Below, piece after piece: positions 1 through 8,276 of a stretch of 64,000 bases of DNA. Origin of the DNA: an uncultured Eubacteriales bacterium (GTDB lineage: Bacteria; Bacillota; Clostridia; Christensenellales; Aristaeellaceae); the NCBI GenBank assembly GCA_900548145.1, contig URJB01000001.1, forward strand, positions 248,001-312,000. Direction: 5' to 3'. The translations under genes were made by a program, and so were the position numbers. Positions within the stretch are counted from its first letter, which is position 1. Each line of letters starts with the position of its first letter. The notes beneath the pieces are model-generated. The model did not search any database and was not told where the DNA came from. It worked only from the letters and a program-made list of their open reading frames with translations.

Positions 1-133
1 CCGTGGGATGACTCGGCTCATAAATGCCGCCGTACACGGCGCGTCCCAGATGCTCAATAAAGGAACCGTAAATTCGTGGGTCGATTTTTCCGATGGTAAA
101 ATCCCGATCCATAATCATTGTGGCTTTTTTCAT
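1..133 (-). CDS. Alpha-N-arabinofuranosidase, GH51 (N-terminal fragment)
   Basis: Only the first 44 codons are inside the window; the gene runs off the left edge. The visible peptide has the stretch KIDPRIYGSFIEHLGR followed by AVYGGIYEP, which is the N-terminal signature of GH51 exo-acting alpha-L-arabinofuranosidases. These release arabinose from arabino-oligosaccharides. No signal peptide is seen, so the enzyme is probably cytoplasmic and acts on imported oligosaccharide. The ATG follows GGAGAAAAAAC. It starts 32 bases after the stop of the upstream permease, so it is the fourth gene of the binding protein-permease-permease operon and gives the best clue to that transporter's substrate. 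Confidence 0.85.
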   Translation of the reverse strand, partial: MKKATMIMDRDFTIGKIDPRIYGSFIEHLGRAVYGGIYEPSHPT

Positions 134-165
134 GTTTTTTCTCCTTTACGGGTTCAATCTATCCA

Positions 166-1050
166 TCAGCCCTTCACCGAGCCGGCGGTCATGCCCTCGA
201 TGATGAAGCGCTGTGCCAGTAGATAAAGCAGCAACAGAGGCAGAATAGCAAAGCAGGAGCCTGTGATCATCAGATCATAGTTGTTGCCGTAGGGCGTAAA
301 CAGAGTGTTCAGGCCCAGCGGAATGGTGTATTTATCCATGCTGGAGATGACCAGAAGCGGCCAGAGAAGGCCGTTCCACGCGCCCATTCCCACCAGCACG
401 GCCATGGAGGCATACGCGGGCTTCATGATCGGCATGATGATTTTGAAGAAAATGCCGTACTCGGTGCAGCCGTCCACTCGTCCTGCATCCAGCAGATCGC
501 CCGGCACGCCCTCCAAAAACTGTTTGAAAAAGAAGATGGCGCTCATATTGGCCAAAAACGGCAGCATCACACCAGCGTAGCTGTCCCGCAGGCCCATGGC
601 GTTGATCTGCGTATACATGGGCAGCATCAGAATTTCCAGCGGAATCATCATCACCAGCAGCACACAGAGAAACAGAACGTTCTTGCCCCGGAACTGATAC
701 TTGGAGAAGCCGTAGGCCACCATGGAGGAAATCAGCAGCGTCAGCGTACCCTGCACCAGAACCAGCAAAAAGCTGTTCTTATACCAGATGAAGTAATCGT
801 GGGGCTGATATTCCCCGTTGCTCATAACGCCGGTAAAGAGATACCGCCATGCCCGCAGATGGAGCTTCTCCGGCGTGGGATCCAGATTCAGGCCGCTGAC
901 GAACAGCTCCGCGCCGCCCTTAAAGGTGCCCAGCAGCAGCGCGTACAGCGGGATCAGGATCAGAATGGCCATTACCGCAAAAAACAGCATCAGGAAGAAC
1001 CGCGCCGCAGGATTGTAACCGACGTTCTTTTCGCTCTTTTCCTTACGCAT
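166..1050 (-). CDS. Carbohydrate ABC transporter permease, MalG type
   Basis: 294 residues, the usual length for the second membrane subunit of a CUT1 sugar importer. A short basic N-terminus is followed by about six hydrophobic segments. The cytoplasmic EAA-like loop that contacts the ATPase is recognisable at GRVDGCTEYGIFFKIIMP, near residue 195. The start follows AAGGAGG at nine bases and lies only four bases after the stop of the MalF-type gene, so the two subunits are coupled. No ATPase gene is in the visible operon; such importers usually share an MsmK-type ATPase encoded elsewhere. The adjoining GH51 gene suggests an arabinoside substrate, which is an inference. Confidence 0.88.
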   Translation of the reverse strand: MRKEKSEKNVGYNPAARFFLMLFFAVMAILILIPLYALLLGTFKGGAELFVSGLNLDPTPEKLHLRAWRYLFTGVMSNGEYQPHDYFIWYKNSFLLVLVQGTLTLLISSMVAYGFSKYQFRGKNVLFLCVLLVMMIPLEILMLPMYTQINAMGLRDSYAGVMLPFLANMSAIFFFKQFLEGVPGDLLDAGRVDGCTEYGIFFKIIMPIMKPAYASMAVLVGMGAWNGLLWPLLVISSMDKYTIPLGLNTLFTPYGNNYDLMITGSCFAILPLLLLYLLAQRFIIEGMTAGSVKG

Positions 1051-1054
1051 ATCC

Positions 1055-2266
1055 TTACGCCTCCTTCCGACGGCCGATGGTTCCTGTCAGGTACAGCTGG
1101 GCCACGGTGATGATCATCGCGCCTGCCAGCAGCACCAGACCTACGGCGCTGGCAAAGCCGAATTTATCGACCTTTTCAAAGCCGTAGCGATACAGGTAGC
1201 CCACGATGGTCAGTCCGTAGTTCTTGGGAGAATTGTTGGTGCCGAAAACCATCAGGCTTTCGGTGAACATGGAAAGACCGGCGTAGATGGAAATCGTCAG
1301 GACGTAAATGGTGGTCGGCTTCAGCAGCGGCCAGCCCACATGCAGGAATTTCTGAACCGCTCCCGCACCGTCGATCTCCGCCGCCTCGTACAGCTCGGCG
1401 GGGATGGATTTGAGGCCCGCCATGTAATACAGAATGTTCATGCCCGTCCAGCGCCAGCAGCAAAGCAGCACCATGGCGAACATGGCCGTCCAGCGATTAT
1501 ACTTCAGCCACGCGATGGGCTGACCGCCAAAGAGCGTCAGCACCTGATTCATCAGCGCGCCGGGCAGCTCGGAAAACATCATGCGGAACACGATACCGGC
1601 CACCACCACGGAGCAAAGCACCGGCATGAAGGAAATGGTCTTGAACGCCCCGGCGAGCTTCATGGACTTGGAGTTCAGCATATAGGCAAACAGCAGCGGG
1701 AAGGGAATCAGCAGCGCGCAGGTCAGAACCATGTAGATCAGCGAATTCTCCACCGCCGTATAAAAATTCTTGTTGGAGAACATATCCGTGTAGTTTTTCC
1801 AGCCGATCCAGGTGGTTCCGGAGCCGGTGATGGACTGAAAGCTCATCAGAATGGTGGAAAAAAGCGGATACAGGAAAAAGACCAGAAACGTAATCAGGAA
1901 TGGAGCGACAAACACATAGGGGGCCACCTTTTGAGAGTACAGAATCTCCCGGTTGAAGAAAACATACAAGGCAATCAGCAGGACTCCGGCCACGGCGGGC
2001 CAGATACGGTAGCGGGCCAGACCCAGCCAAACGCTTTGAAAGAAGGAGTACTGCTGACCTTCCTCCAGCTTTTCAAAGAAAAACGCACTCAGATCCCCGC
2101 CCTTATCATAGGCGGAATCGAAGCGCACGGCTTTTCCGCTCAGGGAAAACAACGCGGTCACGCTCAATACGATCAGGATGAGACCAACAAGAAGAATCGG
2201 CAGCGTTTTCATACGCTTGCGATGCAGCTGCGCTTGATTCTGAGAATTTCGGGTTTGAGCTTGCAC
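1055..2266 (-). CDS. Carbohydrate ABC transporter permease, MalF type, with N-terminal extension
   Basis: 403 residues, about 100 more than the common 290-300 residue sugar permeases. The extra part comes first: a hydrophobic helix (about residues 22-45), a polar loop of some 50 residues, and a second helix (about 90-107). The normal permease core then begins at APYVFVAPFLITF. The EAA-like loop is at ELYEAAEIDGAGAVQKF, near residue 290. The start is GTG, nine bases after AGGAG; no ATG fits better. It is the first membrane subunit of the importer, paired with the MalG-type gene four bases downstream. Extra N-terminal helices occur in some MalF proteins, but their role here is unknown. Confidence 0.87.
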   Translation of the reverse strand: MQAQTRNSQNQAQLHRKRMKTLPILLVGLILIVLSVTALFSLSGKAVRFDSAYDKGGDLSAFFFEKLEEGQQYSFFQSVWLGLARYRIWPAVAGVLLIALYVFFNREILYSQKVAPYVFVAPFLITFLVFFLYPLFSTILMSFQSITGSGTTWIGWKNYTDMFSNKNFYTAVENSLIYMVLTCALLIPFPLLFAYMLNSKSMKLAGAFKTISFMPVLCSVVVAGIVFRMMFSELPGALMNQVLTLFGGQPIAWLKYNRWTAMFAMVLLCCWRWTGMNILYYMAGLKSIPAELYEAAEIDGAGAVQKFLHVGWPLLKPTTIYVLTISIYAGLSMFTESLMVFGTNNSPKNYGLTIVGYLYRYGFEKVDKFGFASAVGLVLLAGAMIITVAQLYLTGTIGRRKEA

Positions 2267-2329
2267 AGTTCAGCGCTCCTTTCACGCACGGCAGCCAGCG
2301 CGGCGCGCGCGACGGTTTTCAAAGGGGAA

Positions 2330-2360
2330 GGGCGCATGAGAGGCAAGCCCTCATGCGCCC
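2330..2360 (-). other. Intercistronic RNA hairpin after the binding-protein gene
   Basis: A perfect 11-bp stem GGGCGCATGAG/CTCATGCGCCC encloses a 9-base loop in the 130-base gap between the binding-protein gene and the permease genes. It has no T-run. Such hairpins commonly protect the upstream message so that more binding protein than permease is made; that role here is inferred. Confidence 0.6.
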
Positions 2361-2396
2361 AGCCTGCCATAGTACGGCAATAATGATTTCAGCCGA

Positions 2397-3677
2397 TCAG
2401 AACAGATCGCTGTCGATAGACTCCTGAGCGGTGGTCAGCGCTTCTGCGGTGTCCACGCCGTCCACATATACCTCGTTCCACAGGGTGGTGCCCAGATAGT
2501 TGTTAATGGTGGGGCTGATGGAGGTGGACATCACGTAGCCGATCTCGTTGCGAACGTCGATCAGCGCGTCCACGGGATAGCCGACGAAGTACTGGTTGAA
2601 AGCGTTGTCGTCGGTCTTCATGATGGCGTCGTCATCCCAAACGGCGGTGTTGATGGGGTCGAAGCCCAGGAAGCTCCAAATCTTCTCATTGCCGGTGGGA
2701 GAAATTTTAGCGAACACCAGGAAGTCGGCCGCCAGTTCGGTATCAGCGCCATTGGCGTAGACCACGGTGCCGGTGCCGCCCTGACCGATGGAACGGATCT
2801 GGCCTTCCTCAAACACGGGGCAGGGGGCTACAACGTAGCGGCCCTTGCAGGAATCGCCGATTTCGCCGGTGAAGCGGCTCATATACCAGAAGGGCATGAT
2901 GACGCAGGCGATCTTGTTGTTGGCGATGTAAGCCTTGCCCTCTTCGGTATCAGGCTGTCCGCCGGGGCAGGTCTCGCAGATGCCGGCTTCCAGCCAGGAC
3001 TTCTGCATATCCACCAGCTTGGCTACCTCGGGCGTATCCACGAAGGCCTTTTCGCCGTCCTGCCAGTCCGCGCCCTGCTGAGCCAGCATCAGGCTGGCGA
3101 CCCACTGGGTGCTGGTTTCCACGGTGCCCATCCAGGCGTCCGGCACGGCGGCCTTCAGCTTTTTGCCGGCCTCCAGCCAGTCGTTCCAGGTCTTGATCTC
3201 CTTGTAGTCCACACCGGCGGAGGCCAGCAGCTCTACATCGTAGAAGGCGACCATGGCGCCAACGTGGGTGGGAGCGCCGTAATACTTGCCGTCCTTGGCG
3301 TAGATCTCAAAGCGGGCCTTGACCAGATCGGGCATATAATCCTGCATATAGGGGGTCAGGTCGGTCAGCTTGTCGCTGAAGGTCAGCACGTTGGGGAACT
3401 GGCCCAGCTCCACGTCGCACAGATCGGGCGCGCCTTCGTCGGCCTGCAGGGCGATCTTATACTTGTTATGCATATCGTCGTAGCCGATGGTGGTCACCTG
3501 CAGGTCGATCTGCCGGTCGGGGTTCTGCTCGTTCCACAGCTTCGCCATGCTCTCGTAGAACTCCTGATGCTGGGCGATGAAGGTCCACATCGTCAGCGTG
3601 GTGGCTTCGGCGTTGGCCACGCCGGCCAGACCGAGGATCATGCACAGTGCGAGGATAGTAGCAATGATTTTTTTCAT
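2397..3677 (-). CDS. Extracellular solute-binding protein, family 1
   Basis: 426 residues, typical of sugar-binding proteins of CUT1 importers. The ATG at 3677 follows AAGAAGGAGG and begins a signal peptide (MKKIIATILALC, then hydrophobic residues ending AGVANA before EA). An upstream in-frame extension lacks a ribosome binding site and would bury the signal. The mature part contains TTLTMWTFIAQHQEF and later NNKIACVIMPFWYM, typical of the family. No lipobox cysteine sits at the cleavage site, which is unusual for a Gram-positive binding protein. It is first in an operon with two permeases and a GH51 enzyme, so arabino-oligosaccharides are the likely ligand. Confidence 0.9.
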   Translation of the reverse strand: MKKIIATILALCMILGLAGVANAEATTLTMWTFIAQHQEFYESMAKLWNEQNPDRQIDLQVTTIGYDDMHNKYKIALQADEGAPDLCDVELGQFPNVLTFSDKLTDLTPYMQDYMPDLVKARFEIYAKDGKYYGAPTHVGAMVAFYDVELLASAGVDYKEIKTWNDWLEAGKKLKAAVPDAWMGTVETSTQWVASLMLAQQGADWQDGEKAFVDTPEVAKLVDMQKSWLEAGICETCPGGQPDTEEGKAYIANNKIACVIMPFWYMSRFTGEIGDSCKGRYVVAPCPVFEEGQIRSIGQGGTGTVVYANGADTELAADFLVFAKISPTGNEKIWSFLGFDPINTAVWDDDAIMKTDDNAFNQYFVGYPVDALIDVRNEIGYVMSTSISPTINNYLGTTLWNEVYVDGVDTAEALTTAQESIDSDLF

Positions 3678-3768
3678 GGGTATACCCTCCTTCTTATTTT
3701 TGAGAAGCTGTAAACGCTTCTTCAAATCGGATGCTAGAAAACGGGAAAAATGAGGCAACGGGCTCGGT

Positions 3769-3784
3769 ACATTAACGTTAATGT
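3769..3784. promoter_or_regulatory. LacI-family operator, perfect 16-bp palindrome
   Basis: ACATTAACGTTAATGT is a perfect palindrome with the central CG typical of LacI/GalR operators. It lies just downstream of the predicted start of transcription of the arabinoside operon, the classical position for repression, and between that operon and the divergent lacI-type gene. Confidence 0.8.
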
Positions 3785-3797
3785 TCTTTGTGTAATT

Positions 3798-3826
3798 ATA
3801 GTATCATGTAATCTTTAGGTTGTCAA
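3798..3826 (-). promoter_or_regulatory. Sigma-A promoter of the arabinoside operon
   Basis: On the minus strand TTGACA (3826-3821), a 17-base spacer and TACTAT (3803-3798). A TATAAT also overlaps at 3800-3795 but with a 20-base spacer. Transcription would start near 3790 and run straight into the palindromic operator. Confidence 0.65.
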
Positions 3827-3835
3827 TACCCAAAA

Positions 3836-3864
3836 TTGACAAATTCGCCGGGCTATGTTAAAAT
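3836..3864 (+). promoter_or_regulatory. Sigma-A promoter of the LacI-type repressor gene
   Basis: TTGACA (3836-3841), 17 bases, TAAAAT (3859-3864), preceded by a TG extension. The operator half-site ACATTAAC recurs at 3870-3877 just after the expected start, suggesting weak autoregulation. Confidence 0.75.
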
Positions 3865-3906
3865 CTCCAACATTAACCGATTGCCGTACCGAGGAGGGTG
3901 CTTCCC

Positions 3907-4926
3907 ATGCCAAGCTTTTCCGAAAAGCGCGTAACGCTGCAGGATGTAGCCCGCGCCACCGGCTATACCGCCAATACCGTATCCCGGGCGCTGAAGAACA
4001 AGCCCGATATATCCGCCGAAACCAGCAAAAAAATTCAGGACGCAGCCAGAAGGATGGGCTACGTCCGCAATGCAATGGCCTGCTCCCTTCGCTCCGGGCA
4101 TACCAGAACGCTTGGGGTAATCGTCGGCGGAATGTCCAACCCCTATTACGGCCGCATGACGGACAGCATTCAGGACGCCGCCGCAGAAGAAGGGTATTCC
4201 TTGCTGATTTTCTGCTCCCGGGACGATCCAGAGCTGGAATATCAGCTGATCGAAACCGCAATCAGCCGACAGGTAGACGGGATCCTGCTGTTCCCCTGCT
4301 GCGGCTCCCAGCGCACCATCGAGCGGCTGAAGGCCGTGGGCATCCCCTATGTGCTCATGGCCCGCTATCTGAAGGAGGGGCAGGACGACTGCGTTATCTG
4401 CGATGAGGAGAAGGGCGCTTATCTGGCCACAAAGCATTTGCTGGACGCCGGACGCCGCCCCGCCTTTCTCAACAGCTACGACGTGGTTTTCAGCAGCGAG
4501 CAGCGGCGGGCCGGTTTTCTTCGGGCCTGCCGCGAGGCGGGTCTTTCGCCTGAGCATTGCCCCATCGCCGTTTGTCCGGACGACGAAGCCGTGTGCAGGC
4601 AGCTGTTGGAATGGAAGGCACAGGGCGTGGATGGGCTGTTCGTATTCTGCGATATGGAGGCATGGAGCGCCCGGCTGCTGATGCGGACGCTGAACCTGAA
4701 AACGCCGAGGGACTTCGCCATCGTCGGCTTCGACAACATTCAGGGTACCTGGCGGCTGCCTTCTCCTCTTTGCAGTGTGGACTACAGCATCAGCGACATG
4801 GTCAAAAGCGGCATGGCTCTGCTGATGAAACGAATCCACGGAGAGCGTTCCGCCCCGGAGACCGTCCTTTTTGAGCCCCGAATCGTCTGCCGGGGCAGCT
4901 GCGGCCGTCCCTTTGAGGACGAATAG
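3907..4926 (+). CDS. LacI-family transcriptional regulator
   Basis: 339 residues. The N-terminal helix-turn-helix with hinge is clear (VTLQDVARATGYTANTVSRAL), followed by the periplasmic-binding-like effector domain beginning RTLGVIVGGMSNPYYG. A GTG at 3898 is in frame, but the ATG at 3907 is nine bases after GGAGG and puts the DNA-binding helix at the usual distance from the start. It is divergent from the binding protein-permease-GH51 operon, and a perfect LacI-type palindrome lies in the shared region. Inference: it represses that operon and releases it when arabinose or an arabinoside binds. Confidence 0.92.
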   Translation: MPSFSEKRVTLQDVARATGYTANTVSRALKNKPDISAETSKKIQDAARRMGYVRNAMACSLRSGHTRTLGVIVGGMSNPYYGRMTDSIQDAAAEEGYSLLIFCSRDDPELEYQLIETAISRQVDGILLFPCCGSQRTIERLKAVGIPYVLMARYLKEGQDDCVICDEEKGAYLATKHLLDAGRRPAFLNSYDVVFSSEQRRAGFLRACREAGLSPEHCPIAVCPDDEAVCRQLLEWKAQGVDGLFVFCDMEAWSARLLMRTLNLKTPRDFAIVGFDNIQGTWRLPSPLCSVDYSISDMVKSGMALLMKRIHGERSAPETVLFEPRIVCRGSCGRPFEDE

Positions 4927-4985
4927 CCCTCAGCAGCTTTAGGCCTGCGGCAGCGCCTTTCGCTTCTTTACATATCCTAATTTGA

Positions 4986-5030
4986 AACCCCCTCCATGTG
5001 AAATGAATCGCATGAAGGGGGTTGCTTTTT
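4986..5030 (+). terminator. Terminator after the LacI-type gene
   Basis: AACCCCCTCCATG pairs with CATGAAGGGGGTT around a 12-base loop, followed by GCTTTTTC. The T-run reaches the last base of dnaJ, so the hairpin serves the convergent lacI-type gene and may also act on dnaJ transcripts. Confidence 0.7.
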
Positions 5031-6157
5031 CAATTAAAAAGATCGCGAAGCTTATCCCGGAAGGACTTGTTTCCCTCGTATTCCTTGCCGGTCATGCTCT
5101 CTTCCAGTTCCCGAAGAAGGGTTTTCTGCTTTTCCGTCAGCCGTTTTGGCGTTTCCACCACGACCGTCAGGATCAGATCGCCTTTCACACCGTTCTTCAA
5201 ACTGGGAATGCCCTGACCGCGGATACGGAACTGTGCGCCCGTCTGGGTTCCCTCGGGAATGCGCTGCCTGACCGGCTTTTCCAGCGTAGGCACGTCGATT
5301 TCCGCGCCCAAAGCCGCCTGCGTAAAGCTGATCGGCATTTCCAGAAGCAGGTTGTTGCCATCGCGCTTGAACAGCTTATGCGGCTTCACCGTGACGGTGA
5401 TATACAGGTCGCCCGCCGGGCCGCCCCGCATACCGGGCTCGCCCTCACCGCGCTTCACTAAACTCACGCCGTCCTGAATCCCAGCAGGGATTCGAATATT
5501 CAGCGTGCGCTTGCGACGCACATGGCCCGTGCCATTACAGGCCGAACACTTATCCTTTACGATCTTGCCCTCGCCGCCGCAGGTCGGGCAGGTACGAACC
5601 GTGACCATAAAGCCGCCGCCCGTGCGCACCTGACCGGAGCCTTTACAGGTCGGGCAGGTCTGGGGCTGCGTACCGGGCTTTGCGCCCGTTCCGCCGCAGG
5701 TGTCGCAAAGCTCATTGCGGAAGAAGTCCACCTGCTTTTCGCAGCCAAAGGCCGCTTCCTCAAAGGTAATGGAGATTCGGTGCTGGAGATCGTTGCCCTG
5801 AACAGGGCCGTTCCGACGGCTGCCGCCGCCAAAACCGCCGCCAAAGAAAGTATCGAAGATACTTTCAAAGCCGCCCATACCGCCTTCGCCGCCGAACCCG
5901 TTAAAATCAAACCCGCCTGCGCCGCCGCCCATCTGGGGGCCGTCAAAGCCGAACTGATCGTAGCGTTTCCGCTTCTCCGGGTCGCTCAGAACCTCGTTGG
6001 CTTCGTTCAGCTCCTTGAAGCGTTCTTCGGCGCCCTTATCATCAGGGTGCAGATCGGGGTGGCATTCCTTGGCTTTTTTGCGATACGCCGATTTGATCTC
6101 CGCATCCGTGGCGTTCTTGGAAACGCCCAGAACCTCATAATAATCGCGCTTTGCCAA
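5030..6157 (-). CDS. dnaJ: Chaperone protein DnaJ (Hsp40)
   Basis: 375 residues with the full type I layout. The J domain (about residues 1-70) holds the HPD tripeptide in KAKECHPDLHPDDKG. A Gly/Phe-rich stretch follows (about 75-120). The zinc region has four CxxCxGxG repeats: CDTCGGTG, CPTCKGSG, CPTCGGEG and CSACNGTG. The C-terminal substrate-binding domain is complete. It stimulates the ATPase of DnaK and hands it unfolded proteins in the cytoplasm. It is last of the hrcA-grpE-dnaK-dnaJ operon, separated from dnaK by a 223-base gap that can fold into a three-way junction. Confidence 0.98.
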   Translation of the reverse strand: MAKRDYYEVLGVSKNATDAEIKSAYRKKAKECHPDLHPDDKGAEERFKELNEANEVLSDPEKRKRYDQFGFDGPQMGGGAGGFDFNGFGGEGGMGGFESIFDTFFGGGFGGGSRRNGPVQGNDLQHRISITFEEAAFGCEKQVDFFRNELCDTCGGTGAKPGTQPQTCPTCKGSGQVRTGGGFMVTVRTCPTCGGEGKIVKDKCSACNGTGHVRRKRTLNIRIPAGIQDGVSLVKRGEGEPGMRGGPAGDLYITVTVKPHKLFKRDGNNLLLEMPISFTQAALGAEIDVPTLEKPVRQRIPEGTQTGAQFRIRGQGIPSLKNGVKGDLILTVVVETPKRLTEKQKTLLRELEESMTGKEYEGNKSFRDKLRDLFN

Positions 6158-6191
6158 AAGCTCACCTACTTACATTCAATCAATCGTATAA

Positions 6192-6268
6192 CAGCCGAAG
6201 AGGGTTTGGGGGCATAGCCCTCAAACCCCCGGTATGAAACACTTCATACCCTGAACGGCGTTCGGCTG
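6192..6268 (-). other. Predicted three-way-junction RNA between dnaK and dnaJ
   Basis: An outer stem CAGCCGAA (6192-6199) with TTCGGCTG (6261-6268) encloses two hairpins: GGGTTTGGGGGC/GCCCTCAAACCC (6202-6227) and GGTATGAA/TTCATACC (6231-6250). There is no T-run. In the dnaK-dnaJ message this could partly terminate, be a processing site, or stabilise the dnaK end. Function is inferred. Confidence 0.55.
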
Positions 6269-6380
6269 TCCGGTCGCCGTTTCTTCGACCGATGGTTTCT
6301 TTCATCCGTTTCGCGCGGAGAGTGTCTGTCAAACCTTGCTATCTCCAATGCGAATCGGGGTCGAGGAGCACCGTCCCTCG

Positions 6381-8201
6381 TTACTTGACTTCAGCGTCCG
6401 CATCGATGGTGCCGTCGTCGTTGACCTGCGGGCCAGCGCCATTGCCAGCGTCAGCACCGGGCTGTCCGCCCTCCTGCTGATAGAGCTTGCCGAAGATGGC
6501 GTAGATCTTCTGGCTCATTTCTTCCATCTTGGACTTGATGGCCTCGGCGTCGCCGCCTTCCTTGACCTTCTTCAGTTCGTCGATCTCATGCTGGACGGTT
6601 TCCTTATCCTCAGAAGAGAGCTTGTCGCCGTTTTCACGCAGCTGCTTCTCCATCTCGTATACCATGGTGTCGGCATGGTTGATGGTTTCGACTTCTTCCT
6701 TGTGCTTCTTGTCCTGCTCGGCGTACTGTTCGGCTTCCTTCACGCGCTGGTTGATCTCGTCTTCCGTCATGTTGGTGGAAGCGGTAATGGTGATCTTCTG
6801 CTCGTTGCCGGTGCCCTTGTCCTTGGCGGACACGTTCACAATGCCGTTACGGTCGATGTTGAAAGTGACCTCGATCTGAGGCACTCCGCGGGGAGCGGCG
6901 GGGATGCCGGTCAACTGGAAGCGTCCCAGCGTCTTGTTATCGTAAGCCATGGGGCGTTCGCCCTGCAGCACATGGATCTCCACAGCGGTCTGACCGTCGG
7001 CAGCAGTAGAGAATACCTGACTCTTGGAGGTAGGAATCGTGGTGTTACGCTCGATCAGCTTGGTGAAGATGTGGCCTTCGGTCTCAAGGCCCAAGCTCAG
7101 GGGCGTCACGTCCAGCAGCAGAACATCCTTCACTTCGCCGCCCAGAACGCCAGCCTGAATGGCAGCGCCAACGGCCACGCACTCATCGGGGTTGATGCCC
7201 TTGAAGGGCTCCTTGCCGGTGCTCTTCTTCACAGCAGCCTGCACAGCAGGGATACGGGTAGAACCACCCACCAGAATGACCTTGTCGATCTGCGCGGCGG
7301 TCAGGCCGGCATCCTTCAGGGCCAGATTCACGGGGTCGATGGTCTTTTCCACCAGATCGTGGGTCAGTTCGTCGAACTTGGCACGGGTGATGGTAACATC
7401 CAGATGCTTCGGGCCGGTAGCGTCGCTGGTGATGAAGGGCAGGTTCACGTTGGTGGACATCACGCCGGACAGGTCGATCTTGGCCTTTTCGGCAGCTTCC
7501 TTCAAGCGCTGGTAGGCCATACGATCCTGCCGCAGGTCGATGCCATTTTCCTTCTTGAATTCATCGGCAATGTAGTTGATCAGACGCTCATCGAAGTCGT
7601 CGCCGCCCAGATGGGTGTCGCCGTTGGTAGCCAGCACTTCGAACACGCCATCTCCGATCTCCAGAATGGACACATCGAAGGTGCCGCCACCCAGATCGTA
7701 AACCAGAATCTTCTGGCTGCCTTCCTTGTCAAGGCCATAAGCCAGAGACGCGGCGGTAGGCTCGTTGATGATACGCAGAACTTCCAGACCGGCGATACGA
7801 CCGGCGTCCTTGGTGGCCTGACGCTGACTGTCGCTGAAATAGGCAGGCACGGTGATGACGGCCTGCGTAACGGTTTCGCCCAGATAGGCTTCCGCGTCGC
7901 TCTTCAGCTTCTGCAGGATCATGGCGCTGATTTCCTGAGGCGTGTAGGACTTGCCGTCGATGGTCACCTTGTGAGCGGTACCCATTTCACGCTTGATGGA
8001 GATCACGGTGCGGTCGGGGTTGGTGACGGCCTGACGCTTTGCGATCTGGCCCACCAGACGTTCGCCGTCCTTGGTGAAAGCAACCACAGAAGGAGTAGTG
8101 CGCGCACCTTCGGCATTAGGGATAACGGTAGGTTCGCCGCCTTCCATCACGGCGACGCAGCTGTTGGTCGTACCAAGGTCGATACCAATAATCTTAGACA
8201 T
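6381..8201 (-). CDS. dnaK: Chaperone protein DnaK (Hsp70)
   Basis: 606 residues, normal for a Gram-positive Hsp70. The ATPase domain opens with IGIDLGTTNSC and contains the phosphate-binding VYDLGGGTFDVSI and the adenosine motif VILVGGSTRIPAVQ. The substrate-binding domain starts near residue 370 (LLDVTPLSLGLET), and an alpha-helical lid and an acidic disordered tail complete it. The ATG at 8201 follows GGGAGG at nine bases; a TTG two codons upstream is less likely. It folds and refolds proteins with DnaJ and GrpE, both in the same operon. Confidence 0.98.
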   Translation of the reverse strand: MSKIIGIDLGTTNSCVAVMEGGEPTVIPNAEGARTTPSVVAFTKDGERLVGQIAKRQAVTNPDRTVISIKREMGTAHKVTIDGKSYTPQEISAMILQKLKSDAEAYLGETVTQAVITVPAYFSDSQRQATKDAGRIAGLEVLRIINEPTAASLAYGLDKEGSQKILVYDLGGGTFDVSILEIGDGVFEVLATNGDTHLGGDDFDERLINYIADEFKKENGIDLRQDRMAYQRLKEAAEKAKIDLSGVMSTNVNLPFITSDATGPKHLDVTITRAKFDELTHDLVEKTIDPVNLALKDAGLTAAQIDKVILVGGSTRIPAVQAAVKKSTGKEPFKGINPDECVAVGAAIQAGVLGGEVKDVLLLDVTPLSLGLETEGHIFTKLIERNTTIPTSKSQVFSTAADGQTAVEIHVLQGERPMAYDNKTLGRFQLTGIPAAPRGVPQIEVTFNIDRNGIVNVSAKDKGTGNEQKITITASTNMTEDEINQRVKEAEQYAEQDKKHKEEVETINHADTMVYEMEKQLRENGDKLSSEDKETVQHEIDELKKVKEGGDAEAIKSKMEEMSQKIYAIFGKLYQQEGGQPGADAGNGAGPQVNDDGTIDADAEVK

Positions 8202-8276
8202 AATCAAAATCCTCCCAAAACTTGTTGACTGTATGTAGTAAGTGGGACGAATCCCACGGGTTGTTAAATGAATGGT

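Noticed and set aside
6336..8228. 630-codon open frame on the plus strand opposite dnaK
   Set aside because: It is an antisense shadow of dnaK, a well-known effect of dnaK codon use. No ribosome binding site or recognisable domain.
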